A stretch of DNA of 11,271 nt from QQUD01 sp039029915 (GTDB taxonomy: Bacteria > Chloroflexota > Anaerolineae > Promineifilales > Promineifilaceae), in NCBI GenBank assembly GCA_039029915.1, contig JBCCFD010000248.1, positions 1-11,271 of the forward strand, read 5' to 3'. Numbering within the stretch: the stretch's first letter is position 1; every line of letters starts with the position of its first letter. The notes under the pieces were generated by a model that had not been told where the DNA came from, did not search any database, and saw only the letters and a list, made by a program, of their open reading frames with translations. Below, piece after piece: positions 1-6,080 of the stretch. The position numbers and the translations under genes are program-made.

Positions 1-591
1 CTGTTTATCGAAACAGTGTGGCCCGCTGGATTTATGGTGCTGCTTGGTCTGGTGCTCATAGGTTTAAGTTTCTTTGGGGCAGATCAATACGCCGGTATTG
101 TGGTTGTGATTATGATCCTCGATGGCTTGTGGTTTATTTGGTTAGCTGAAGATTGGCGAAACGATACCTTTCAACTGTCTGATACCTATGTGATTGACAT
201 TGATCGCTTGCCGTTTGGGTTTGGAGAAAGCCGTAAACAGGCTCGGCTAGACAATATCCAAAATGTAGAAGCGGATCGCCCCAACATCATCGCTACTATA
301 TTGAATTATGGCAATGTGGAAATCGAAACGGCGGGTGCTGATGCAAAAATAGTTTTTGAAAATGTGTCAAATCCCCAATCGATAAAAAATGATGTATTTA
401 AAAAGCAAAATAAATACGAAAGCGTTCAGCGGCAAAAGCGGGACGAACGGGATCGGCAAAAATATGCCATTGCGCTAGATGTATTTGTGCAGGAAAGCGA
501 GTTAAACCGCATTAATCGCCGCACACCTGATTTCGAGCAAGCGATTGAGGATATAACAGACGATATTCTAAGTCAGCAATCGAATGAGTAA
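1..591 (+). CDS. Membrane protein with bacterial PH-like (bPH) domain, 5' end cut off
   Basis: The reading frame is open from the first base, so the gene starts upstream; the GTG at 16 is probably an internal valine. What remains (about 196 codons) begins with two hydrophobic segments: one around the WPAGFMVLLGLVLIGLSFFG stretch, and one from IVVVIMILDGLWFIWLA. A soluble domain follows with the look of the bacterial PH family (YdbS/YdbT-like, bPH_2): a basic strand (ESRKQARLDNIQNVEADR), then an ILNYGNVEIETAG strand pair and an FENVSNPQSIKNDVFKK helix. The tail is highly charged (QRQKRDERDRQK) and ends in an acidic helix. In the family, two membrane helices anchor a cytoplasmic PH fold of largely unknown function. 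In related bacteria such C-terminal parts can follow a cyclic-nucleotide-binding domain, but nothing here shows one. The fold call is fairly sure; the role is unknown. Confidence 0.7.
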   Translation: MFIETVWPAGFMVLLGLVLIGLSFFGADQYAGIVVVIMILDGLWFIWLAEDWRNDTFQLSDTYVIDIDRLPFGFGESRKQARLDNIQNVEADRPNIIATILNYGNVEIETAGADAKIVFENVSNPQSIKNDVFKKQNKYESVQRQKRDERDRQKYAIALDVFVQESELNRINRRTPDFEQAIEDITDDILSQQSNE

Positions 592-596
592 GGTGA

Positions 597-640
597 CTTC
601 TGAAAAATAATACAACTTTACACTGATTATTTTTCGGAAG
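597..640. repeat. Long intergenic hairpin (14-bp stem) with TTTTTCGGAAG arm
   Basis: The arms at 597-610 (CTTCTGAAAAATAA) and 627-640 (TTATTTTTCGGAAG) pair over 14 positions with a single T-G wobble, around a 16-base loop. It lies just after the PH-domain gene and could end its transcript. No T-tract follows the 3' arm, so it is not a classic intrinsic terminator. The 3' arm resembles hairpin arms in two other spacers of this window (see 3241-3294 and 4326-4375). Confidence 0.55.
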
Positions 641-714
641 TGGCTTGAAACATTTTCGGATTGGATGCTTATTTGCTTTGCCGAAAATGCCTAGCTGTTA
701 GCCAGCGGGTAATG

Positions 715-738
715 ACTGAACTGAAAACTGAGAACTGA
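715..738. repeat. Short ACTGA tandem repeat (7-bp period)
   Basis: The word ACTGA occurs four times in 24 bases, starting at 715, 720, 727 and 734. The last three copies give a 7-base period (AACTGAA, AACTGAG, AACTGAT). It lies in the leader before def, 20 bases upstream of the start codon. It looks like a small heptamer-type microsatellite; no function can be assigned. Confidence 0.5.
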
Positions 739-758
739 TTGACGAAAGACGGAGCACC

Positions 759-1298
759 ATGACGCTAGAAATTGTAAAAATGCCCAACGGTGGGCTTAGA
801 GAAAAAACAAGACCTGTTGCAAAAGTTGATGACAAGCTACAAATCCTGATTGATGAAATGATTGAAACAATGCGTGACGCCCAAGGTGTTGGACTAGCCG
901 CGCCACAAATTGGCCGCAATTTACGAATGGCAGTCATTGAAACGTTGCCAAAAGAAGACGATGACGGCAATGAGATTCCAGATTCTCGCGATCTATACGT
1001 TGTCATTAATCCAGAAATAGTATGGTATTCCAATGAAATTGTTTCAGGAATTGAGGGATGTTTATCTATTCCTGGGTATTTAGGTGAGGTTGATCGTCCA
1101 GATTCAATACGCGTGCGGGCGCTCAATCGAGAAGGGAAAAAAGTGAAGCTTAAGCTCGAAGGCTGGACAGCTCGGATTTTCCAACATGAGATAGACCATC
1201 TGGACGGGGTGTTGTTTATCGATAAGCTTACTTCCCCTGAGAATTTATGGACTGAAGAAGCGTATCGAAAGATGCAGGATGAGGTTGACGAGGATTGA
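759..1298 (+). CDS. def: Peptide deformylase
   Basis: Removes the formyl group from the N-terminal formyl-methionine of nascent proteins at the ribosome, using a metal ion (usually Fe2+). All three family motifs are intact in this 179-residue protein: GVGLAAPQIG at residues 43-52 (Q50), EGCLSIPG at 99-106 (metal ligand C101) and HEIDH at 143-147 (metal ligands H143 and H147, catalytic E144). An acidic insert (KEDDDGNEIPDSRD, about 65-78) precedes the central strand, as in many bacterial deformylases. The ATG at 759 is preceded by GGAG at 751-754, a short spacing of four bases. The tail after residue 160 is acidic and helical. The gene heads the block with gatC, gatA and gatB, a sensible translation-related neighbourhood, though the spacers are large enough that a single operon is not assured. 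Confidence 0.97.
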   Translation: MTLEIVKMPNGGLREKTRPVAKVDDKLQILIDEMIETMRDAQGVGLAAPQIGRNLRMAVIETLPKEDDDGNEIPDSRDLYVVINPEIVWYSNEIVSGIEGCLSIPGYLGEVDRPDSIRVRALNREGKKVKLKLEGWTARIFQHEIDHLDGVLFIDKLTSPENLWTEEAYRKMQDEVDED

Positions 1299-1300
1299 TG

Positions 1301-1328
1301 CCATTCTGGTTTGGGAATCGGAGAATGG
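1301..1328. terminator. Possible weak hairpin terminator after def
   Basis: CCATTCT at 1301-1307 pairs perfectly with AGAATGG at 1322-1328 around a 14-base loop, starting two bases after the def stop codon. The downstream sequence is only mildly T-rich, so termination is uncertain. It could also be a processing or stability hairpin. Confidence 0.35.
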
Positions 1329-1329
1329 T

Positions 1330-1357
1330 TTGCTTGCCATTTTGAGGGTGTTATACT
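1330..1357 (+). promoter_or_regulatory. Candidate extended -10 promoter for gatC
   Basis: TATACT at 1352-1357 is preceded by TG at 1349-1350 with one base between, forming an extended -10 (TGnTATACT). A poor -35 (TTGCTT, 1330-1335) lies 16 bases upstream. Transcription would begin near 1364, giving a very short leader before the gatC ribosome site. The call rests on motif match only. Confidence 0.35.
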
Positions 1358-1376
1358 TCGGTCAGGACAGAAAATT

Positions 1377-1670
1377 ATGAGTTTAACCCGAGAAGATGTC
1401 GCCAAAATTGCCCACCTCGCTCGCTTAGATTTGAGTGATGAAGCGCTGGCTACTTATCAAGAACAATTATCGGCCGTTTTACAGTACGCTGAGATGTTAA
1501 ACGAGCTAGATTTGGAAGGTGTTCCGCCGACCTCGCACGCTGTTGCGCAGGAAAATGTGATGCGTGACGATGAAATACGGCCGTCTCTCTCCATTGAAGA
1601 CGTCTTCGCCAACGCCACAAAGCAACAGCAGAATCAATTTTGGATTCAGACCGTATTAGACGAAGCATAA
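1377..1670 (+). CDS. gatC: Asp-tRNA(Asn)/Glu-tRNA(Gln) amidotransferase subunit C
   Basis: Small helical subunit that wraps around GatA and holds the GatCAB complex together. The 97-residue protein shows the family pattern: an N-terminal MSLTREDVAKIAHLARLDL-type helix, a second helix (YQEQLSAVLQYAEMLNEL), then DLEGVPPTSHAV and MRDDEIRPSLS, which normally lie against GatA. The start at 1377 is chosen because homologues begin here; the frame stays open back to a TTG at 1311, but those extra 22 residues have no family match. AGGA at 1364-1367, nine bases upstream, supports ATG 1377. The C-terminal end (NATKQQQNQFWIQTVLDEA) departs slightly from the usual NAP...GFFRVPRVL ending but keeps the aromatic and hydrophobic spacing. 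The gene precedes gatA with a 64-base spacer containing a terminator-like hairpin. Confidence 0.95.
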   Translation: MSLTREDVAKIAHLARLDLSDEALATYQEQLSAVLQYAEMLNELDLEGVPPTSHAVAQENVMRDDEIRPSLSIEDVFANATKQQQNQFWIQTVLDEA

Positions 1671-1698
1671 CATTTGTCCACTTGCATGAATTGAGAAT

Positions 1699-1721
1699 AG
1701 GGCGAATAGCCCTTTTTTTTT
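1699..1721 (+). terminator. Intrinsic terminator-like hairpin between gatC and gatA
   Basis: AGGGC (1699-1703) and GCCCT (1709-1713) form a five-base GC-rich stem around the loop GAATA, followed directly by an unbroken run of Ts to 1721. The shape is a textbook intrinsic terminator, although the stem is short. It ends only 13 bases before the gatA start codon, so it may act as an attenuator tuning gatA relative to gatC, or gatA may have its own promoter inside or after gatC. Confidence 0.5.
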
Positions 1722-1734
1722 GGAATTGACCCAC

Positions 1735-3192
1735 ATGGAATTAGCAAGATTATCCTTAACCCAATTAAGAGATGCCCTTCGCCAGGGAAAAACAACGAGC
1801 GTGGCTGCGACGAAAGCCATGCTGGCGCAGATTAAAGACGTTGATCAAAACGTCAAGAGTTATTTGACCGTTACTGAAGAAGACGCTTTAGCACAGGCGC
1901 AAAACGCAGATGAACGTCGTGAATCTGGTGAAGAGTCTCCACTTTTGGGCGTGCCCGTTGGGGTTAAAGATATTATTTCGACCAAAGGGGTGCAAACAAC
2001 GGCCGGGAGCAAAGTGCTTGAAGGCTTTGTGCCACCCTATGACGCTTTTGTTGTGGAAAAATTAAAAGAAGCGGGAGCCGTTATTTTAGGCAAAACGAAT
2101 ACGGATGAGTTTGCTATGGGGTCTTCTACGGAGAATTCTGCTTACTGCGTTACGAGTAATCCGTGGGATTTGTCACGAGTACCCGGAGGCAGTAGTGGTG
2201 GAAGTGCGGCAGCGGTGGCGTCCCGCATGGCGTATGGTTCGCTTGGGACAGATACTGGCGGCAGTGTGCGACAACCCGCTTCGTTTTGTGGCCTTGTCGG
2301 GTTACGGCCGACTTACGGCCGTATTTCTCGCTGGGGGGTTGTGGCTTTTGCCTCTACTCTCGACCAGATCGGCACCTTCGGACGGACAGTGGCTGATTGT
2401 ACCGCGATGTTCCAAGCGGTGGCTGGATACGATGAGCGTGACAGCACCTCTTTGAACACGGCCGTTCCTGACTATGAGGCAGCATTAACCGGCGATATTT
2501 CTGGCTTACGGGTTGGGGTGCCAAAGGAATATTTTATAGACGGGATGGATGCAGAAGTAGAAACGGCCGTTCGTTCCGCCATTGCCAAATTAGAATCTTT
2601 AGGGGCCACAATCGTAGAAATAAGCTTGCCTCATACGAAATATGCGCTGCCGGTTTACTATCTCATTGCGCCTGCAGAAGCTAGTGCCAATTTAGCACGC
2701 TATGATGGGGTTCGTTACGGTCCCCGCTTACAGGGTGAAGATATGATCGACACCGTTAAGAAAACGCGCTCTTTATTTGGCCCAGAAACCACTCGCCGCA
2801 TTATGCTAGGTACCTATGCCTTAAGTGCGGGATACTATGATGCGTATTACGGCCGTGCGCAAAAAGTACGCACCCTAATCAAAAATGATTTTATCAATGC
2901 TTTTGATAACGTTGACGTCATTGCCGCACCGACAAGTCCAACAACCGCCTTTAAAATTGGTGAGAAGACTGATGACCCGCTCGGCATGTATTTAGCAGAT
3001 ATATTTACGCTACCTCTAAATTTAAGCGCCAGCTGCGGTTTGTCTGTTCCCTGTGGTTTTGATCGTCAAGGTTTGCCTATTGGCCTGCAATTAATTGGCA
3101 ATACACTGCAGGAGGCCACCATCCTAAACACGGCATACGCCTATGAGCAGGCAACTAAGTGGCATACTCAACAGCCCGAGATTGCTGTCTAG
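1735..3192 (+). CDS. gatA: Asp-tRNA(Asn)/Glu-tRNA(Gln) amidotransferase subunit A
   Basis: Glutaminase subunit of GatCAB: it releases ammonia from glutamine and passes it through a tunnel to GatB. The 485-residue protein belongs to the amidase-signature family. The Ser-cisSer-Lys triad can be placed: K78 in VGVKDI, S153 in the GGSSGGSAAA segment (151-160) and S177 in GTDTGGSVRQ (171-180). The 75- and 24-residue spacings between them match those known for GatA. Length is normal for the family. ATG 1735 is preferred because the protein then begins MELARLSLTQLRDAL, like homologues; a TTG at 1720 would add five residues and falls inside the T-run of the preceding terminator-like hairpin. The ribosome site is weak (GGA at 1722-1724). 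Five exact or near copies of the ACGGCCGT palindrome fall inside this gene. Confidence 0.97.
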   Translation: MELARLSLTQLRDALRQGKTTSVAATKAMLAQIKDVDQNVKSYLTVTEEDALAQAQNADERRESGEESPLLGVPVGVKDIISTKGVQTTAGSKVLEGFVPPYDAFVVEKLKEAGAVILGKTNTDEFAMGSSTENSAYCVTSNPWDLSRVPGGSSGGSAAAVASRMAYGSLGTDTGGSVRQPASFCGLVGLRPTYGRISRWGVVAFASTLDQIGTFGRTVADCTAMFQAVAGYDERDSTSLNTAVPDYEAALTGDISGLRVGVPKEYFIDGMDAEVETAVRSAIAKLESLGATIVEISLPHTKYALPVYYLIAPAEASANLARYDGVRYGPRLQGEDMIDTVKKTRSLFGPETTRRIMLGTYALSAGYYDAYYGRAQKVRTLIKNDFINAFDNVDVIAAPTSPTTAFKIGEKTDDPLGMYLADIFTLPLNLSASCGLSVPCGFDRQGLPIGLQLIGNTLQEATILNTAYAYEQATKWHTQQPEIAV

Positions 3193-3202
3193 TATTTCGC
3201 TT
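3191..3202. repeat. 12-bp direct repeat, copy 1 (AGTATTTCGCTT)
   Basis: AGTATTTCGCTT here is identical to 4380-4391, and the flanking bases also match partly (GTCT before this copy, GTTG before the other). This copy overlaps the gatA stop codon by two bases; the other lies in the gatB leader. Together they flank the nucleotidyltransferase gene. Confidence 0.55.
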
Positions 3203-3218
3203 CGGGCGCTCGCATCAG

Positions 3219-3235
3219 GTTTCGTTGAGCGAAAC
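3219..3235. other. Short hairpin downstream of gatA
   Basis: GTTTCG at 3219-3224 pairs perfectly with CGAAAC at 3230-3235 around a five-base loop. The wider pairing TTTCGCT (3195-3201) with AGCGAAA (3228-3234) is an alternative fold. Only an AT-rich stretch without a T-run follows, so a terminator role for gatA is uncertain. Confidence 0.35.
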
Positions 3236-3240
3236 ATTTA

Positions 3241-3294
3241 GCAGCTTTCCGGAAGTGCCTAATAGATTGTTATGTAAACGATCTGGAAAACTGC
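3241..3294. repeat. Imperfect two-part hairpin in nucleotidyltransferase leader
   Basis: The outer stem pairs GCAGCTTTCC (3241-3250) with GGAAAACTGC (3285-3294), nine of ten positions matching. The inner stem pairs AGATTGTT (3264-3271) with AACGATCT (3277-3284) with one wobble and a five-base loop. A 13-base bulge (3251-3263) carries GGAAGTGCC, which makes TTCCGGAA (3247-3254) a small palindrome of its own. The structure ends 26 bases before the start codon at 3321. It could be a regulatory leader structure or a copy of the repeat family also present at 597-640 and 4326-4375. Confidence 0.5.
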
Positions 3295-3320
3295 ACTAGA
3301 AAGTAGAAACAGGAAAAATC

Positions 3321-4322
3321 ATGAAAGTAATCATTCCTTTAGCTGGATTTGGTACTCGAATGCGCCCCCATACGTGGAGTCGCCCTAAAGCGCTCATGCA
3401 CGTGGCGGGTAATACGGTGTTGGGTCATATATTGGAGCAGATCGAAGCGATTACGACCGATGAGGTGATTTTTATTGTGGGTTACAAGGGTGCAGAAATT
3501 GAAGCGTGGGTGAATGAGCATTATGCTCATTTAAACGCTCACTTTGTGATTCAAGAAGAGCCGCTCGGCCAGGCGCATGCCTTATGGCTTTGTCGCGACT
3601 TTTTAGATGAGTCTCCGGTATTTATGACGTTTGGAGACGGTATTATTGATGCCGAGTACGAGCAGCTTCATGCTCAAGCTGTGGATGGCATTGCATTTGT
3701 GGAAGAGGTAGAAGACCCGCGCTCCTTTGGGGTGGCTGTTTTGGGGGAAGATGGGGCCGTTAAGCAAATTATTGAAAAACCGGAAACGTTGGCGCACAAG
3801 CTAGCTGTTGTTGGGGCATACTGGTTTAAAAACGGCCGTTCTCTAAAATCAGCCCTTGACCGCATGATCGCTGAAGAGATTAAAACCAAAGGTGAGTATT
3901 ACTTGGCTGATGCCCTAGGATTATTGCTTCAAGATGGGTTTAAGATGCACACGATGGCCACAAAGTTTTGGTTTGATGCGGGCACCCCCACCAATATTTT
4001 GGAAACCAACAAGCGCCTGCTTGGGTTGGGGTATGGGTCTGAAGATGCGATTGACCGAAGTTATGGGGAAGATTTCACGGTTATTCCGCCGGTGTTTATT
4101 CATGAAACGGCCGTTATTGATGGCTGTGTTTTGGGTCCTTACGTCAGTATTGGTCCAGAAGCTCATTTAGAACGCGTCATCGTCAAGCATTCCATCATCG
4201 ATGCTAACAGTAAATTGACCGATATGAACCTGACCGAGAGTTTAATTGGCGAGAAAAGTGAAGTTGCTGGCAGTTCACAAACGCTTTTTGTTGGTGACAA
4301 CAGTAAAATGAAATTTAACTAG
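3321..4322 (+). CDS. Sugar-phosphate nucleotidyltransferase (RmlA-like) with beta-helix tail
   Basis: Joins a sugar 1-phosphate to an NTP, giving an NDP-sugar and pyrophosphate, for cell-surface polysaccharide or glycosylation pathways. The 333-residue protein has a complete nucleotidyltransferase domain (about 1-240): GFGTRMRP at 9-16 with RPK at 21-23 (nucleotide loop, K23), QEEPLGQAHAL at 78-88, FGDG at 104-107 (metal-binding D106), EKP at 152-154, GEYYLADAL at 191-199 and WFDAGTPTNILETN from 218 (D220). From about residue 255, the VFIHETAVIDGCVLGPYVSIG stretch shows hexapeptide-repeat, left-handed beta-helix character. The layout resembles long-type glucose-1-phosphate thymidylyltransferases, but the sugar and base cannot be fixed from sequence, so no symbol is given. 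AGGA at 3311-3314, six bases from ATG 3321, supports the start. It sits unusually between gatA and gatB, with repeat-rich spacers on both sides. Confidence 0.9.
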   Translation: MKVIIPLAGFGTRMRPHTWSRPKALMHVAGNTVLGHILEQIEAITTDEVIFIVGYKGAEIEAWVNEHYAHLNAHFVIQEEPLGQAHALWLCRDFLDESPVFMTFGDGIIDAEYEQLHAQAVDGIAFVEEVEDPRSFGVAVLGEDGAVKQIIEKPETLAHKLAVVGAYWFKNGRSLKSALDRMIAEEIKTKGEYYLADALGLLLQDGFKMHTMATKFWFDAGTPTNILETNKRLLGLGYGSEDAIDRSYGEDFTVIPPVFIHETAVIDGCVLGPYVSIGPEAHLERVIVKHSIIDANSKLTDMNLTESLIGEKSEVAGSSQTLFVGDNSKMKFN

Positions 4323-4325
4323 TGT

Positions 4326-4375
4326 AGTTTTCCGAAAGTCCACAGAAGTTTATGATATAAATCATTCGGAAGACT
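4326..4375. repeat. Long hairpin in nucleotidyltransferase-gatB spacer
   Basis: AGTTTTCCGAA (4326-4336) pairs with TTCGGAAGACT (4365-4375) over 11 positions with one wobble. Inside, TTTAT and ATAAA (about 4349-4361) can form a second small stem. It starts four bases after the upstream stop codon and has no following T-run. The TTTTCCGAA/TTCGGAAG arms resemble the hairpins at 597-640 and 3241-3294. Confidence 0.55.
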
Positions 4376-4379
4376 GTTG

Positions 4380-4428
4380 AGTATTTCGCTTAACCAAAAC
4401 CATAGGCGAACTTACGGTGCGAAATACT
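4380..4428. repeat. 10-bp perfect inverted repeat before gatB, holding direct repeat copy 2
   Basis: AGTATTTCGC (4380-4389) and GCGAAATACT (4419-4428) are perfect inverted repeats. The stem can continue with ACC/GGT (4393-4395 with 4416-4418) after a three-base bulge. The left arm is part of the 12-bp word at 4380-4391 that also occurs at 3191-3202. The right arm ends just before the AGAGAG ribosome site (4429-4434) of gatB, so the fold could influence access to that site. An operator or leader hairpin is possible; no regulator can be named. Confidence 0.5.
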
Positions 4429-4440
4429 AGAGAGATGAGT

Positions 4441-5886
4441 ATGAGCAATTGGCAAGACCGGTACGAACCCGTTATTGGATTAGAAATGCACGCTGAGTTG
4501 ATGACTAACTCGAAGATGTTTTGCGGCTGTCGTGTGGTTGACAGCGTGACGGCAGCGCCAAATACGGCCGTTTGTCCCGTCTGCCTGGGGATGCCCGGCA
4601 TGTTGCCCGTCATTAATCGCCGCGCCGTTGAATATTCCATGCAGGTAGCGCTGGCCCTCAATTGCCAAGTCATGCCTCACAATATCTTTGATCGCAAAAA
4701 CTACTTTTATCCCGATCTGCCAAAAAGCTACCAAATCAGCCAATATGAGAATCCAATTGGGCTCAATGGCTGGCTCGATATTGAGCTAGAAAACGGTGCT
4801 ACAAAGCGGATACGCATTCGCCGCGTGCACATGGAAGAAGATACTGGCAAGCTAACCCATCTTGACGGGGGTGGCTCGCTCGTTGATTACAATCGTTCTG
4901 GCGTTCCGCTGCTTGAAATTGTGTCAGAACCGGACATTAAGTCTGGAGAGGAAGCGCGGGCCTACGCGATGAAAGTGCGTCAAATTTTGCGCTATTTGGA
5001 GGTAAATTCCGGCGATATGGAAAAAGGGGTGCTACGCGTTGAGCCAAACATTAGCATGATGCCCATTGGCTCAACCGTCTTCGGAAACCGCACTGAACTG
5101 AAAAATCTAAATAGCTTTCGGGTACTGGCAGATGGCACCGCTTATGAACTAAAGCGTCAGGCCGCCATCTTGGACAAAGGGGAAACCGTAGTGCAAGAAA
5201 CGCGGGGGTGGAATGAAAGCAAGCGCATTACGTTTAGCCAGCGTATTAAGGAAGATGCTGAAGATTATCGCTACTTTCCTGAGCCGGATCTGCCGCCGCT
5301 CGCTTTAGCTGACGTGTGGATTGAGCAAGCTAGGCAAGCTTTGCCGGAATTGCCCGATGCTAAAAAAGCGCGCTACACGGCCGAATTCGGCTTGTCTGAC
5401 TATGATGCCGACATCATGTCGGAGGAGCGAGCTGTAGGGGAATGGTTTGATACGGCCGTAAAAGCTGGGGGTGATCCTAAGGCCGTGGCTAACTGGATGA
5501 GTAACAACCTCTTCAGCCTCATGAATGAACACAAGCAAGATATTCAAGCGGTTAAAGTACAGCCTGCTGAACTCGTGGCTTTGCTTAAGCTTGTGTCGGG
5601 TCAAACCATTAATAACAACACAGCTAAAGACGTATTAGCTGACATGTTCACGTCAGGAAAAACGGCCAAAGCCATTGTCGAAGAGAAGGGACTTGCCCAA
5701 ATTTCTGATGAATCTGCAATAGCTCACCTTGTTGCAAAAGTGATCGCTGATAATCCAGATAACGTTCAGCGGTATAAAGATGGGGCGACCAAGTTACGAG
5801 GATTTTTTGTGGGGCAAGTCATGAAAGCCTCCAAGGGCAAAGCCAATCCTGCCTTAGTGAATCGCTTGCTGGATGAACAGCTCTAA
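4441..5886 (+). CDS. gatB: Asp-tRNA(Asn)/Glu-tRNA(Gln) amidotransferase subunit B
   Basis: Subunit of GatCAB that activates the side-chain carboxylate of Glu-tRNA(Gln) or Asp-tRNA(Asn) with ATP and amidates it with ammonia from GatA. The 481-residue protein has the GatB catalytic core: GLEMHAEL at 13-20 (E15, H17), zinc-type cysteines C28, C30, C45 and C48, DRKNYFYPDLPKSYQIS from 83, HMEEDTGK at 129-136 and DYNRSGVPLLEIVSEPD at 148-164. The C-terminal third is the helical GatB/YqeY tRNA-binding domain, ending with the typical KGKANPALVNRLL. ATG 4441 is preferred, with AGAGAG at 4429-4434 six bases upstream; ATG 4435 and GTG 4417 are in frame but leave no room for a ribosome site or have no family match. 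One oddity is RVEPNIS at 198-204, where homologues usually have R-C-[DE]-A-N-[IV]-S. An intrinsic terminator follows at 5934-5976. Confidence 0.97.
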   Translation: MSNWQDRYEPVIGLEMHAELMTNSKMFCGCRVVDSVTAAPNTAVCPVCLGMPGMLPVINRRAVEYSMQVALALNCQVMPHNIFDRKNYFYPDLPKSYQISQYENPIGLNGWLDIELENGATKRIRIRRVHMEEDTGKLTHLDGGGSLVDYNRSGVPLLEIVSEPDIKSGEEARAYAMKVRQILRYLEVNSGDMEKGVLRVEPNISMMPIGSTVFGNRTELKNLNSFRVLADGTAYELKRQAAILDKGETVVQETRGWNESKRITFSQRIKEDAEDYRYFPEPDLPPLALADVWIEQARQALPELPDAKKARYTAEFGLSDYDADIMSEERAVGEWFDTAVKAGGDPKAVANWMSNNLFSLMNEHKQDIQAVKVQPAELVALLKLVSGQTINNNTAKDVLADMFTSGKTAKAIVEEKGLAQISDESAIAHLVAKVIADNPDNVQRYKDGATKLRGFFVGQVMKASKGKANPALVNRLLDEQL

Positions 5887-5933
5887 AAAATTGAATCAGT
5901 TACTCAATCTAAACAAAATCACCTACTCATAAA

Positions 5934-5976
5934 TACCGCCTCTTTTTTGAAACTTAAGGGGTATCGGTACATTTTT
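5934..5976 (+). terminator. Intrinsic terminator after gatB
   Basis: TACCG (5934-5938) pairs with CGGTA (5965-5969), and CCTCTT (5939-5944) with AAGGGG (5956-5961), leaving a TAT bulge (5962-5964) and an 11-base loop. Five Ts follow at 5972-5976. It lies 48 bases after the gatB stop and separates the housekeeping block from the sensor gene. The rest of the spacer to 6080 is AT-rich. A TGTAAT box at 6044-6049 is a possible -10 for the sensor, but without a good -35 it is not listed separately. Confidence 0.55.
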
Positions 5977-6080
5977 CCCATAAAATCCCAGTGTAAGCAT
6001 TACGTTTTATTCACGGTTTCCTAGTCGCAATATGTTATCATGGTGTAATAGTCCCTGCCTAAAAAAGACGAAAAAATATT

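Noticed and set aside
592..758. tRNA, small RNA gene or attachment site in the spacer
   Set aside because: No cloverleaf, CCA end or integrase-type repeat was seen; only the hairpin and the ACTGA tract.
698..1405. 235-codon open frame on the minus strand across def
   Set aside because: It is antisense to a deformylase with every catalytic motif intact, is very rich in Ser/Arg, has no recognisable motif, and runs through both flanking spacers. It is a shadow frame.
2105..2455. 116-codon frame on the plus strand inside gatA
   Set aside because: It overlaps the gatA amidase signature in another frame, and its Arg/Trp/Leu-rich product has no family look.
4417..4440. GTG 4417 as the gatB start
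   Set aside because: It lies inside the inverted repeat at 4380-4428 and has no ribosome site, whereas AGAGAG is well placed for ATG 4441, where GatB homologues begin.
5890..5908. ATTGA/TCAAT hairpin directly after gatB as a terminator
   Set aside because: It has only five AT-rich pairs and no T-run; the hairpin at 5934-5976 is far better.
5947..5973. TTGAAA / TACATT as a promoter for the sensor gene
   Set aside because: The 15-base spacing and weak -10 overlap the gatB terminator hairpin, so it is probably chance.
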